Shown here: positions 9,921 through 21,949 of the stretch, piece by piece
Position numbering within the stretch: position 1 is the first letter of the stretch
Layout of the letters: each line of letters starts with the position of its first letter
Assembly: GCA_917880885.1 (NCBI GenBank)
Contig: OU862907.1
Location: 71,667,072 to 71,731,071, forward strand
DNA from: Limnephilus marmoratus
Taxonomy: Eukaryota; Arthropoda; Insecta; Trichoptera; Limnephilidae
Direction of reading: 5' to 3'
Length of the DNA: 64,000 nucleotides
Notes under the pieces: generated by a model
The model's input: only the letters and a program-made list of their open reading frames with translations
What the model was told of the DNA's origin: nothing
Databases searched by the model: none
Program-made: the position numbers and the translations under genes

Positions 9921-11774
9921 CAGTGGCGTAGCTAGCATGGGTGGCACCCGGGGCGGAAAACGCGGTGTCACCCCCCCCCCATTATTTTTTTTTGAGAAAT
10001 TCAAAACACAAATTTTGACATCCTAAAATATTAAAAACATTTCTAGCTAGTTAAATATGTAAAAAAAATTGTTATCCCCAAAATTAAAACTTTTATAAAC
10101 ACTAACAGAATAACAGCTTTTTCAACAATCGATAGGTGATAATTTCCTTCGCGAGTTCCCGTCAATCAAAATGTACAAAAGAAATAAGAATGACACAGGG
10201 GAAAAGCGAGGAATATTTCACGGGAATCCCCAATAAATCAATAGTAAGAGCTAGGAACGAAAATAAAATAACAGAATTTTTGGGGGATGCTGACCGACCG
10301 AGCCATATTATAGCTACAAACACCAGAGTTCCGTGTGGAGTCTTCAATTCTAATATGCTGCAAAAATCTGAAGAAAATCATTTGTTGTCATGAAAACATA
10401 ATAATCAATACTTAGGTTAAAACTAGTTTTGTGTTCAGAGTGTAACGATAAAATTTCAATCGTGAAATAGTTAAGGGGGCGTTCAAGTATAACGTAACGC
10501 AATTTTTGAAAATATTTGACTCTCTCTCCCCCCATGCAACGCGCCGTAACATTTTTCTGCACCTCCCTCCCCCTAAACGTTACGTAATACCCAAGTGGCT
10601 AGTTTTACATAAAAGTCTCAATTAAATTGCGCAAAGTACTAGAAAGTCGCTTTAATACTTTTTTCTTGTTTTAATCGCGTTTGCGGTAAAAATAAAACGA
10701 GAAATTTCAAACTCGCAATAGGTCCATGCGTATATTGTATATTTTATTGTTTTAAATTGTAATTCAGAAACAAATTGGGAAAATATTATTATTTTTATCG
10801 GCCTTTCATTCCTTCCGGATATCCACAATTTAATACTGTCTTACCTTTAATACACCTAGATGGTTTTACAACACATATTTCGTTTTACATTAGCTACACT
10901 GAGGAAGCCCTGAAGAAAGTAATTTTACAAAGGTTTCCATATGGAGCAACACTTTACTCCACTATGATTCATAAGCTTAATCAGAGTGGAGTAAAACCTT
11001 TTTCATGATCTGAATGCAGTTATAAAGTCCTCGAAAAGAAGATTTAAAGTCCACAGTATGATTCATAGAAGAGAAAAACCTTTTTCATGTCCTGATTGTA
11101 ACTATTCGTGTTCTCAAAAGGGATAGTAAAATAAGAAGTCAGTTGCTGACTCAGTGTGGAGAAAAACCATGTTTCATGTTCCAACTGCAACTATTCATGT
11201 ACTATGAAGAGAAATCTAAAAATCACACGTTTACTGACAGTGGAAAAAAAACTATTTCTTGTCCTGATTGCAACTATTCTTATTCTCGAAAAAAATAACT
11301 AAAACGGCACTTGCTAACTCACAGTGATGAAAAACCTTTTTCTTGTCCCGACTGTAACATTCATGCGCTACAAAACGGTATTTAAAAATTCACACCTACC
11401 TACCTTGTTTTTCAAACCGGTCTTTCAGCACTAATAAACACGCTAACACAATAATCTTATTCACTAATTCACGTCAGTCCATAGATAACAATGCACTTCA
11501 CGAGTCTACGTTAATCATATACGAACGAAATTAGAATGACAAGGAATATTTCAGGGAAATCCCCGACTGAGCTAGTAACAAAAAAAAACATTTTTCGGGA
11601 ATCCCTGACCAACTAAGCCATAGAGCAAAATAACAGTCAGTGTTAACGTGTAAAATATTTTTTACAGCAATTTTGCACTTTCGTAAGTTTTTTCTCCACG
11701 TTCGAGTGTCACCCCCTCCTCGGGTGGCACCCGGGGCGGTCCGCCCCCACCGCCCCCCCCTCGCTACGCTACTG
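9921..11774. mobile_element. Non-autonomous hAT element, 1854 bp, 8-bp target duplication
   Basis: It starts CAGTGGCGTAGC and ends with the inverse GCTACGCTACTG. The subterminal GGTGGCACCCGGGGCGG occurs at both ends in inverse orientation next to C- or G-runs. TTTGTTGT flanks both sides (9913-9920 and 11775-11782), the 8-bp duplication typical of hAT. No transposase is encoded. It splits a type B array. The interior holds broken C2H2 zinc-finger sequence (10900-11395). Confidence 0.9.
10900..11395 (+). pseudogene. Broken C2H2 zinc-finger array inside the hAT element
   Basis: At least four degenerate fingers are readable in different frames: KPFS then SECSYK; EKPFSCPDCNYSCSQKG; ISCPDCNYSYSRKK followed by LKRHLLTHSDEKPFSCPDC. 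The linker and the CPDC/HxxxH pattern are those of classical zinc fingers, which bind DNA. Stops and frame shifts interrupt every unit, so no protein can be made. The likely source is a host zinc-finger gene picked up by the element. Confidence 0.7.
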
Positions 11775-11782
11775 TTTGTTGT

Positions 11783-12225
11783 ATTTGTTATTATTAGGAC
11801 AAGGTGTGAATAAAATTACTGGTGAGCTCTGGCATAACGAAATTTGTTTAAAAATGATTCGCCGAAATGTAAGTACGCTCATAACTTCAGAACGACTGCA
11901 CGTAATTGAATAATTCTTTTTTTGTTGCGTTCCTTATTGTTCGGACAAAGTTTGTATAAAACTACTGGTGAGCTCTGGCATTATGAAATTTGCATACAAA
12001 TGAATCCCGGAAATGTATGTACGCGCATAACTTCCGAAAGACTGCACCAAATGGAATAATTCTTTTTTTGTTGTCTTCGACACTGTTAGGACAATGTTTT
12101 GTATAAAACTACTGGTGAGCTCTGGCATTATGAAATTTGCATAAAAATGAATCGTCGAAATGTATGTACGCGTATAACTTCCGAAAGACTGCACCAAATT
12201 GAATAATTCTTTTTTTGTTATGTTT
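11783..12225 (+). repeat. Helitron internal tandem array, type B (right part)
   Basis: Continuation of the array at 9720 after the hAT insertion. Units are anchored by the words CGACTGCA or AGACTGCA near 11893, 12022 and 12188. The same array type is seen at 41490-42240 and 63680-63850. Confidence 0.75.
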
Positions 12226-12509
12226 GTTTTGTTTGAGGAAGGGAAGAAAACCAGGGAGGGGGGAGGGTAACCTGGGAAGGGGGAGGGGAACCCGGGAGGG
12301 GGTTTTGCGGGATGGAGGAAAGGGGGAGGGAGTAGAGTACGCTATGAAAGAACATTTTTTCTGTTCTTTTTTTTACTCGAATAAAACAAAATTTTAAAAG
12401 AATAAATACCAGGAGTGCAGAACTAACAAAGGGAAAATATATTAAGAACATGTTTTTTTTCAATTATTTCTGGCTTTTTGGGAAAGGTGAATTTGTATGC
12501 ATTTAATTA

Positions 12510-12770
12510 ATTTTTTTTACATGAGATCTACACAGGAGGCCGTGGGGAAAATAATTTCCCTCAGGTCCGATGTCATCTTTGGGGATGCTGTGTGGAGGAT
12601 TTTTTTTAGGAAAGGAAGGAGATGAGAGTTCTGGGAAGGAAAAGGGTTTAAGGGGTGGGTAGGAATCTGGGGTTCAGTGTGTCCTGGGCATCCGCCTCCA
12701 AGACCTAGACAGACCTCACCCCATGAACCCGGGCACCCCTACTAAATCACCAAACGTATTGAACCACTTG
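12510..12770 (-). mobile_element. LINE 3' end (stem-loop tail family), copy
   Basis: Read on the minus strand, a short body is followed by CCTCCACACAGC, the CTGAGG.AAATAATTT hairpin, the complementary CTGTGTAGA strand and an A-run. The complete gene-side version of this family, on the plus strand, is at 47135-47440, where it follows reverse-transcriptase coding sequence. Confidence 0.65.
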
Positions 12771-13131
12771 GCATTATGAAATTTGCATAAAAATATTTTA
12801 ATAGGTGGCACGCGAGCTGTTTGAAAACTAAATATACCGGGAAGGAATTAATGAAGCGCGGGAGGGGGAGGAAAACCAGGGAGGGGGGAGGGTAACCTGG
12901 GAAGGGGGAGGGGAACCCGGGAGGGGGTTTTGCCGGATGGAGGAAGGGGGGGGGGAGTAGAGTACGCTATGAAAGAATATTTTTTCTGTTCTTTTTTTAC
13001 TCGAATAAAACAAAATTTTAAAAGGATAAATACCAGGAGTGCAGAACTAAGCAAGGGAAAATATATTAAGAACATGTTTTTTTTCAATTATTTCTGGCTT
13101 TTTGGGAAAGGTGAATTTATATGCATTTAAT

Positions 13132-13400
13132 TATTTTTTTACATGAGCTCCACACTGGAGGCCATGGGGAAAATAATTTCCCTCAGGTCCTATGTCATCT
13201 TTGGGGATGCTGTGTGGAGGATTTTTTTTAAGGAAAGGAAGGAGATGAGAGTTCTGGGAAGGAAAAGGGTTTAAGGGGTGGGTAGGAATCTGGGGTTCAG
13301 TGTGTCCTGGACATCCGCCTCCAAGACCTAGACAGACCTCACCCCATGAACCCGGGCACCCCTACTAAATCACCAAACGTAGCGAACCACTTGAGGTGAC
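13132..13400 (-). mobile_element. LINE 3' end (stem-loop tail family), copy
   Basis: Same layout as the copy at 12510, in the second duplication unit. The outer arm CTCCACACTG and inner hairpin are present next to the T-run at about 13132. The body ends in the ACGTAGCGAACCACTTGAGG segment that precedes the type A array. Confidence 0.65.
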
Positions 13401-13439
13401 CTATGGCAGAGGTGTTGGTTATCCAATAAAGGACAACTT

Positions 13440-13940
13440 TAGGGATTTATATTTCTACATTACATTATATACAACGGGTACCTGGCATGCGTTGCAACAA
13501 CACTGTAACCTCGAGGTCAACTTAACTGTAATGGTTCCATTCCAAGTTCCGGGAAACTACATTATAATTCAAGCGCCTTGCAAACGCATGCACTGTATTA
13601 TAACATTATATACAAAGGGTACCCGGCATGCGTTGCAAGATCACTGTAACCTCGGGGTCAACTTAACTGTAATGGTTTCATTCCAAGTTCCAATAAACTA
13701 CACTATAATGCAAGCGCCTTGCAAACGCCTGCACTTAATTATAACATTTTATACAACGGGTACCCGGCATGCGTTACAAGATCACTGTAACCTCGGGGTC
13801 AACATAACTGTAATGGTTCCATTCCAAGTTCAGGGAAACTACATTATTATGCAAGCGCCTTGCAAATGCATGCACTATATTATAACATAATAAACAATGG
13901 GTACCCGGCATGCGTTGCAAGGTCACTGTAACCTCAGGTT
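13440..13940 (+). repeat. Helitron tandem array, type A, four units of 141 bp
   Basis: The anchor GGGTACCYGGCATGCGTTGC recurs at 13476, 13617, 13758 and 13899, exactly 141 bp apart. Each unit continues CACTGTAACCTC, GGTCAACTTAACTGTAATGG and CAAGCGCCTTGCAAACGC. The reading frame stays open across three units (13396-13890) only because 141 is divisible by three. I do not call this a gene. Confidence 0.9.
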
Positions 13941-14015
13941 TCTTCATATATTTAATTTAACACACACTCCTCCTCGCTTCATCCACGTTCACATGCAAAT
14001 CGCATAATTTTTTAA

Positions 14016-14050
14016 CCCGTTAGTTGCATTTTTGCAACGGGCCCCGCTAG
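14016..14050 (+). mobile_element. Helitron 3' terminus 1 (hairpin then CTAG)
   Basis: CCCGTTAGTTGC and GCAACGGG form a hairpin, followed six bases later by CTAG and then T. This is the canonical Helitron 3' end: a short stem-loop just before CTRR, inserted before T. The upstream TTTCTTCATATATTTAATTT segment is shared by most 3' ends listed here. Confidence 0.75.
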
Positions 14051-15000
14051 TATATATATATTAATACACAGTTTATCGACCGCGCACTTTTTCCTTGACG
14101 CGAAAAACGACCACTCTGCCCTTTACGTTTCACCCACCTTAAGGTTCACTTTCGGTTGAAGCAAATTCAGACAAGAAGCTGGCAGTATATTTTTTTCGAC
14201 AAAATGAAATATATACAGGGATTTATTCTCCTATACGAATCGGCGGCGAAAACTAGAAGCTCTACTCGAATCACTCGATCCGGCTCGGTTGTATTTCCCG
14301 CCGACAGATGGCGTTTGAAAAAAAAAAATGACGAAAAAACCCGCTTATTTCACAAAGGAAAATGCTAGGACTATTGACATAGGTCAGGATCTCAAATGTC
14401 AAAGTTTTAGCCTAACAAAACGGAACTCTCGGCGGTTTGGGTCGTTGTTTTTCGGAAAACGACATTGCCGCCGAAAAACCGATTCCGGGCTAGATGTTTT
14501 TTAAAAATACGATAGCCGGAAAGATTCCGCAACTTTTAATAACAATAATACATATGATTCTCATATAAAATATGTCAGGAGATGCTGCCAAATATTACAC
14601 ATTTTCATGTCAAAAACGTGTTCGTAAATTCTTCGAGAGTGTAAAAATCGCTGGCCATATGAAAATTTAAAAAAACACAATTTACAACGCGATAGGTACC
14701 TACCGTTCCATTGAATTATTGCAAATTCGCCAAGTATTTATTGAGAATAAGCGTAGGTACCTACCTACACCAATATTATTTTTCCCGGTATGTTCGAGGT
14801 AGGTACCTACCGGCTTATGAAGAATGTTCTTTCATTTAAATCACTCAATCACTCAAGATGGTCAACATATCAAGAAAATAAAGGCGCCATAGAATGTTAT
14901 TTATTACAGGATAGGTAGGTACTTAATGCGTTCTCACTAAAATAATGCCGATTTTCGTTGCGTGCCAGTTTACGAATGTAAGTGCAGGGTGGTAAAAAAA
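14051..15000 (+). mobile_element. Helitron start block D, copy 2
   Basis: Follows the CTAG terminus directly and matches 17253-17800, 44678-45330 and 8660-9060. It includes a conserved hairpin at 14429-14474 (TCGGCGG/CCGCCGA and GTCGTT/AACGAC). No ORF of substance. Many TAGGTACCTACC words occur from 14695 on. Confidence 0.65.
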
Positions 15001-16100
15001 ATACCGTTGGAAATATTATATTGATTAAATTTGTAATAGTATTAATAATGTTTTCTTATTTTTTTTTTGTTTTTAGAAAATGGAGTCGGGCCGTTGCGAC
15101 AAAGATTTTCGCAGCGTATAATTTTTTTTCAAAATGAGATACGTAGTTTTTTTTTAAATTTCAATACATTTTTCGTTCTGAATAACTATTTATTACGAAA
15201 ATAGTATTGGCGTGGCTAAATTTGAAAGGTGGACACTTGATAGATGATATTTTCAAAAAATAAAATCAAAGGGTCGATTTAAAAAAAAAAAAAAATTTTG
15301 TTCATCAAATTGTGTGTGTTAAAAATGAGTAAGGAAATATTGGCGGACCCTATCTTTTTTAGCTTTCAGCCAATCAGGAGAGAGATTGGAATTCTATTCC
15401 GATGTCCAATCAGAGTGACGGCATAGAGATGTTATTGCTTATTAATTCAAATGACAATATTCACTATGAGTAGGAACTTATTTACTTTAAAATTATGATA
15501 TAAAATAAAAGGAAGTAATCAAAGATGGAATTTTCAAAAATGCTTCAGTACCTACGTGTATTGGAACTATTTATTCTGTACATTTAACTAAAATTACATT
15601 ACATGGGTAATTGGTTGGTGCAATTATTTGTTTTGTAAAAATACGTAGGTAACTAGGAACACGGATATATTGTGTGTTAGTAGGTAGGTACTAGGTATGA
15701 GAGAACTTTTATCTTATTTTCTGTCCAAATGAAATGCTAAAGTTTTTGTTTTACGCATCGGAAAAAAGCGTAGATTGCTTCATTTACATTCGGATATACT
15801 AAATTTTATAAATTTTTAATTACTTTTTTTTACAGATGTGTGGGTACCTACTCAGAATCTGAGTAGGCTACTGCACATGATGATATTGTGTATGTTTTTT
15901 TTTGTAAATATGTGATGAAATTACTAGAAGTTGAATGGGATCATTTTTTCCAAAAATATGAAATTTACATAGCGCTTTTTTTTGTATTTTGCATTTTAAT
16001 GATAATCATTCAACGTGGAATTGGAATCGCCACCCCGGGAACCATTAATTGGTTTCTATATACAATATTGAGCTCTGGCATCATGAAATAATGCATTGCT
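15000..16100. other. AT-rich stretch without a recognisable gene
   Basis: It contains TAGGTAGGTACC words and long T-runs. A 67-residue frame at 15888-16091 has no family features. It is probably the unconserved interior of the Helitron copy that begins at 14051. Confidence 0.5.
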
Positions 16101-16104
16101 AAAC

Positions 16105-16340
16105 TTTTTTTTTTACATTAGCTCCATACAGGAGGCACCGAGGAAAACAATTTCCCTAGGGGCCTATGTCGTCTTTGAGGATGCTGTGTGGAGGGTTTTT
16201 TAAGGGAAAGGAAGGAGAAGAAGATGTGGGAAGGAAAATGGTATGAGGGGTGGGTAGGAATCTGGTGGTCAGTGTGGCCAGGAGCGACGGACGTATGAAT
16301 CAATTCCTCACACTGCGGTGCAAGGCGAAGGGTTGAGAGA
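16105..16340 (-). mobile_element. LINE 3' end (stem-loop tail family), copy
   Basis: T-run, then AGCTCCATACAGGAGGCACC and the AACAATTTCCCTAGGGGCC variant of the hairpin, then the complementary CTGTGTGGAGG arm and a body to about 16340. 5'-truncated. The next copy in the same orientation is about 120 bp downstream. Confidence 0.65.
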
Positions 16341-16459
16341 ATCTGGCTGGAGAGATAAACAGCCTTCCAATAATTATGGTATCATAAATAATTACAGAAC
16401 TCGAATAGAATTTGAACAGAACTTTCACAAAACGTTAAGCTTAACTTGAAAAATGGAAG

Positions 16460-16700
16460 TTTTTTTTTTAACAACCACGCAGGAGGAACCGAGGAAAACA
16501 ATTTCCCTAAGGGCCTATGTCATCTTTGAGGATGCTGTGCGGAGGGTTTTTTAAGGGAAAGGAAGGAGAAGAAAATATGGGAAGGAAAAGGGTATGAGGG
16601 GTGGGTAGGAATCTGGGGGTCAGTGTGGCCAGGAGTAACGGACGTATGAATCTATTCCTCACACTGCGGTGCAAAGCGAAAGGTTGGGAGAATCTGGCTG
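16460..16700 (-). mobile_element. LINE 3' end (stem-loop tail family), copy
   Basis: Near duplicate of 16105-16340. The body ends at AGAATCTGGCTGGGAGAATC, immediately before a type A array. Confidence 0.65.
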
Positions 16701-17125
16701 GGAGAATCTTATATACAACTGGTACCTGGCATGCGTTGCAAGGTCACTGTAACCTCGGGGTCAACTTTACTGTAATGGTTCCATCCCAATTCCCGGGAAA
16801 TAAAATTTTAATGCAAGCGCCTGCAATTTATAACATAATATACAACGGGTACACGGCATGCGTTGCAAGGTCACTGTAACCTCGGGGTCAACTTAACTGT
16901 AATGGTTCCATCCCAATTCCCGGAAAATAACATTTTAAAGCAAGTGTCTGCAATATATAACATGATATACAACGGTTACTCGGCATGCGTTGCAAGGTCA
17001 CTGTAACCTCGGGGTCAACTTAACTGTAATGGTTCCATTCCAATTCCTGGGAAATTACATTTTAATGCAAGCGCTGCACTACATAACATTATACACAACG
17101 GGTACCCGGCTTGCGTTGCAAGGTC
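16700..17125 (+). repeat. Helitron tandem array, type A, four units of ~127 bp
   Basis: Anchors GGTACC, GGTACA, GGTTAC and GGTACC at 16721, 16848, 16974 and 17101 give periods of 127, 126 and 127 bp. Unit contents match the other type A arrays, but this group is 14 bp shorter per unit than the 13.4-kb array. Confidence 0.9.
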
Positions 17126-17218
17126 ACTGTAACCTCAGGTTTCTTCATATATTTAATTTAACACACACCCGCTCCTCGCTTCATCCACGTTCACACGTCA
17201 AATCGCATAGTGTTTTAA

Positions 17219-17252
17219 CCCGTTAGTTGCCGCTGCAACGGGCAAAACCTAG
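17219..17252 (+). mobile_element. Helitron 3' terminus 2
   Basis: CCCGTTAGTTGC, then GCAACGGG, then AAAAC-spaced CTAG at 17249-17252, followed by TATATAG. The next element starts immediately. Confidence 0.75.
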
Positions 17253-18590
17253 TATATAGTATTGTTTGGTTTTGGGAAAACTCACGCACTTTTTTGTCGG
17301 CGCAAAAATGACCAGTACGCCCTTTGCGTTTCACCCACCTCAAGGTTCACTTTCGGTCGAAGCAAATTCAGACAAGAAGCTGGGATCCTTTTTTTTTTCG
17401 ACAAAAAAAATATATACAGGGATTTATTCTCCGATACGAATCGGCGGCGAAAACTAGAAGCTCTACTCGAATCACTCGATTCGGCTCGGTTGTATTTCCC
17501 GCCGACAGACGGCGTTTGAAAAAAAAAAGTGACGAAAAAACCCGCTAATTTCACAAAGGAAAATGCCATATAGGACTATTGACATAGGTCAGGATCTCAG
17601 ATGTCAAATTTTTAGCCTAACAAAACGGAACTCTCGGCGGTTTCGGTCGTTGTTTTTCGGAAAACGACATTACCGCCGAAAAACCGATTCCGGGCTAGAT
17701 GTTTTTTGAAAATACGATAGCCGGATAGATTCCGCAACTTTTAACACCAATAAAACATATGATTCTCATATAAAATACGTCAGGAGATGCTGACAAAACT
17801 CGAAATTTTCCGAAAAAAAATCATCAAAATACGCGCTCACAGATTCCATCGAAAGTTTAAATATTAGTGGCCAGTTCAAATTACCACGTTATTCATTCGG
17901 GGTAGGTACCTACTTATTTCGGTAGTATTGCAAATATGATGAAAAAAGCAAAGATTGCCGGAATTTAAGGAAACGCGCAGGTACCTACCTGAATGGGTAC
18001 CTACACAACGAATTAGGTTTTAATGTAATAAATACTACGGTAAGGTTGTTTCGATGATACAGAATTATTGAACTTTTTTTAAGTTAATTTTCACGTTCTG
18101 TGATGGTTCTACTCAAATTCTATTGTTTTATCATTACAGACCAGTTACATCACAAAACTGAAATAATTACAGAACTCGAACGGAACTTTATAGAACTGAA
18201 AATTTACTAGAAAAATTTAAAGAATTGTCAACTTTTTTTTATTAATTATTTTTTTTTATTTTTAAGTGTGTTCTATTTGGACATTGTTAAATAAAAAAAA
18301 TAATTACGCGTGTTCTAGGTAGGTACTTACTTGCAGGGACTTTTTTCATTTAAAAATCAAAACATGATATTGAATGAATTTATTTATAGTGAAAATTATT
18401 TTATGCTCAACAGCATAATGGCGTCGTTTTGGTGAAATATTACAACAAAGTACCTACTTAGTACTTACACTTGCAAAATGAAATACAATACAACTACAAT
18501 AGTGAGCTCCGGCATAATGAAATTTTGCACTGCTAAACCGTGCAACCGATTGTTATTGTTAATGGACTATTTGTGCGTAAATAAATTAAT
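17253..18590 (+). mobile_element. Helitron start block D, copy 3, full length to its array
   Basis: This is the best-preserved unit: start block (17253-17800) with hairpin at 17634-17679, an unconserved AT-rich middle with TAGGTACCTAC words, then CTCCGGCATAATGAAATTTT and the type A array at 18590. Together with the array and terminus it suggests a non-autonomous Helitron of about 2.26 kb (17253-19513). No helicase or replication-initiator ORF is present. Confidence 0.65.
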
Positions 18591-19400
18591 TATATACAGC
18601 GGGTACCCGGCATGCGTTGCGAGGCCGCTTTAACCTCGGGGTCAATAAAACTGTAATGTTTCCATCCGAAGTCCTGGGAAACTACATTATAATGCAAGCG
18701 CCTGCACTATGTAACATTATATACTACGGGTACCCGGCATGCGTTGCAACTCCACTTTAACCTCAGGGTCAACTAAACTGTAATGGTTCCATCCCAAGTC
18801 CCCGGAAACTACATTATAATGCAAGCGCCTGCACTATATAACATTATATACAACGGGTACCCGGCATGCGTTGCAAGGTCACTATAACCTCGGGGTCAAC
18901 TTAATTATAATGGTTCCATCCCAAGTACCGGGAAACTACATTATAATGCAAGCACCTGCACTATATACAATTATATACAACGGGTACCCGGTATGCGTTG
19001 CAAGGCGACTTTAACCTAGGGGTCAACTTTACTGTAATGGTTTCATCCCGATTCCCGGGAAATAAAATTTTAATGCAAGCGCCTGCAATTTATAACATAA
19101 TATACAACGGGTACACGGCATGCGTTGCAAGGTCACTGAAACCTCGGGGTCAACTTAACTGTAATGGTTCCATCCCAATTCCCGGGAAATAATATTTTAA
19201 AGCAAGTGCCTGCAATATATAACATGATATACAACGGTTACTCGGCATGCGTTGCAAGGTCACTGTAACCTCGGGATCAACTTAACTGTAATGGTTCCAT
19301 TCCAATTCCTGGGAAATTACATTTTAATGCAAGCGCTGCACTACATAACATTATATACAACGGGTACCCGGCATGCGTTGCAAGGCCACTGTGAACTCAG
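18590..19400 (+). repeat. Helitron tandem array, type A, seven units of ~127 bp
   Basis: Anchors at 18602, 18729, 18856, 18983, 19110, 19236 and 19363 are spaced 126-127 bp. The last three units closely match the array at 16848-17101, so whole multi-unit blocks have been shared between copies. Confidence 0.9.
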
Positions 19401-19419
19401 GTTTCTTCATATATTTAAT

Positions 19420-21262
19420 TTAACACACACTCCTCCTCGCTTCATCCACGTTCACACGTCAAATCGCATAGTGTCTTAACCCGTCAGTTGCTTCTGCAAC
19501 GGGCAAAACCTAGTATATATAGTATTGTTTAGTTTTGGGGCAGGTCAGGAAAACTCACTCTTTTTTGTATGAAAAAATTAAGCCAAACCCGTCACGCCAA
19601 AACGACCTTTCGGCTCCTCGAGATTCGTACACTTTGAGAGGTCAGTTTCGGTCAACGGGCAGCGTAACTAAAATCGTATGAGAATTTTCAGCCATCGATC
19701 CTCAAGCCAAAGTGGACCTTGGCGTTCAGCATTTCGGTAGGCTTCACGGTTCAATCTCCTTCGAAGTCTTCGGCACGAGCTTTTGTTTTTTTTTTCTGGA
19801 TCGGGAAACATTTTTAATTTTAATTTATACGTTTGCCAAAACTTTACGGGAGACATCTAGCGGTGCGGAATACGAGTGTGGATTGTTCACATTAGAAAAA
19901 ATCAAATGTCTATCGCATACGGTTGTAGTTCTATTTTTATCCGTTCGAATGGCGGGGTCGTCTGATTTTACACAAAAATTTCCAATTCACGAAAAAAGGG
20001 CACTCAACATGACTCAATACAGCGACTTTCTTAATATAATGTTGCCAGGTGCTTGATTTTGGAATGGCTGATTTTGGAATGTAGTCTCATTGATTTTAAT
20101 ACGGGTTCACAATGTCTCTTACTAAAATTGTTAATTTTGACAATAAATAATATGGATACGTTAAAATATAAAATACATTTCATATAAATTTAATTGGATA
20201 CCTAAATTAACTGCTTTAAATATACCTACACTAACTAGAAAAAATAAATTATTGAAGTTGTGGTAGAATTTCTTCTACCTCATGTGAAATTGTTTGTTCT
20301 TTTTTTTTTCAACTCATTTATACTATCATATTATTATTTGGAAATATATTTTAAATGGAGTTCTGCATATCAAGTTTGAAAACAGCAAAAAAAATGTGTA
20401 AAAAAAAAATATTTTTCGGGTGTGTTTGTTGTTAATTTTTCAAAAACATGTTTTTTTCATTCTATTTGCGGGTATATTGTAAAATGTTACGAATAATAAA
20501 GAATCAAAGTTAATATATTTATGTTTCGTTGCTTTCTTATTAAACATAAGATTATTTTACTTTCTACTTCTTACTAAACATAAGATTATTTTACCTCTGA
20601 AATAGGTTTTTTTTAGAAACGGCAACACTAAACTCCGTATTCAAGGTGGCAACTTATTTACTGACACATAAATATTAAATATGGCGTCGCGGCTTCGCTC
20701 TGAATTATATTGGTATATTTATGCTTTGATTGATACGGGTAGAAACTGATTATGGACTAAATTACTGACTGCAAATAGGTAAGATATAATGATATAATAT
20801 ATGAAATAATACTCCATTGACAGATTAGCTCGAAAATGAGCTAACACGTCAGACTTATGATATAACCTAAATAGTCATTTTTTACGGGAAAGATTTTGAA
20901 AATGATCTAAATCGTAATTTATTTACTTACAGGAAAGATTTTGAAAATGCCCCCAGAGATATTGGATATATATTTATTCCGTAAATTAAGATGTTGGTGC
21001 GTAGATATTTAACGAAGCAAGCTTACAAAAAAAGACTCTTGATCAAAGGAATTCATTTTAAAAAGGTATTTATGTATTATTTTCTTTAAAAAATAGAGCA
21101 ATCTACCAGATAATTATGTATTTCCTATTGTTTTAACTTTCAAAAGTGCCGCGGTCACCTCGCGGCCACCGGGTGACAAACGGCAATCCAGAAGATAATG
21201 ACTTCGAAGGAAAATGACAAATGATCGGACGTCATACAAAGCATTTTGTAGAAAATAAACAA
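19420..21262 (+). repeat. 1.85-kb duplicated block, copy 1
   Basis: Nearly identical to 28745-30614. It contains the Helitron terminus, a 114-residue frame at 19712-20056 whose last 86 residues (from LDRETF to IMLPGA) are unchanged in the other copy, and a part at about 20930-21065 that looks like an exon: TTACTTACAG before GAAAGATTTTGAAAATGCCC. I do not recognise either frame. Small differences cluster near 20640-20800. Confidence 0.8.
19480..19513 (+). mobile_element. Helitron 3' terminus 3
   Basis: CCCGTCAGTTGC, then GCAACGGG and CTAG at 19510-19513, then TATATATAGTATTG. The identical junction recurs at 28819 and 40561. Confidence 0.75.
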
Positions 21263-21599
21263 CCTTATTTTGGTTAGGTATTTTTCTAAAGTAAATACGC
21301 TGACATCCCTACAATAACTTTCTGAACTTTGTGGGTACAAACATTTTCATAATGACAAAATGAAGGGAAATGACAAACGCATCATACTAAGCAGACGTCA
21401 TATTTTTTATGTACAAAGCATTATTTTGATAATAGAGTGATCTATTCTAAAATAATACTAAAATTCTAAAGTAAATACGCTGACATCTTCCGTACAGACC
21501 CGCTCCATGTACCTACTGGTTACTTTCAGAAGCATTACCGTCTGTAATTTTCAAATACATCTGTTAAAATTTTCATCTGTTATGTTCTGCTGTTTGAAC

Positions 21600-21830
21600 A
21601 GTTAAACCGTCATGGTTGAATCCTGCATGTTTGAAACAATTGTAAATGGTACTTTGTGACATTTTAAGCACAAGATTCTTTCTAAAATTAGTTTTGAGTG
21701 ACCGTTTATTCCTTGATCCATTGGCTGTAAGACTGATGTTGTATTGGACGCAAGGAAAGCAAGTGTTATATGCTTAAAATCAACTGTGTTAGGAATCATG
21801 TCAATCACTATAAGCAAAGTCATTATATCT
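21600..21830 (-). pseudogene. Tigger/pogo-type transposase fragment
   Basis: The 73-residue frame contains LASNTTSVLQPMDQG followed by IVSNMQDST. The PPNTTSxLQPxDQG-like block precedes the last catalytic acidic residue in DDE transposases of the Tigger/pogo group (CENP-B and jerky relatives). Only this segment survives. A decayed twin lies at 31095-31190, consistent with the duplicated block extending this far. Confidence 0.75.
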
Positions 21831-21949
21831 GATTTTGTTATAAAGAATTTTATTTGAAAATCAAACTTCGTTGTGTAATTACTGAATTTAAATAATATTT
21901 ATGTTTCAAGATACTACGATACGAAGCTGCACTGATATCGACTGGCTGT

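Larger units (their letters stand above)
12230..13400 (+). repeat. Tandem duplication of a ~600-bp Helitron-type segment
   Basis: 12235-12855 and 12857-13400 share, in order: a G-rich run (GGGAGGGGGGAGGGTAACC), a GGAGTAGAGTACGCTATG segment, AATAAAACAAAATTTTAAAA, then a reverse-oriented LINE 3' end with T-run, and finally the CCCATGAACCCGGGCACCCC segment. The two differ by scattered substitutions and small indels. The outer edges touch the type B array and the type A array. Confidence 0.8.

Noticed and set aside
13396..13890. 164-residue plus-strand frame as a gene
   Set aside because: It is open only because the 141-bp unit is divisible by three and lacks stops in that frame. The peptide repeats with the DNA unit.
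15888..16091. Hydrophobic 67-residue frame as a membrane protein
   Set aside because: T-rich DNA always yields Phe/Leu/Ile-rich frames. It lies in the unconserved interior of a Helitron-type unit and ends in repeat sequence.
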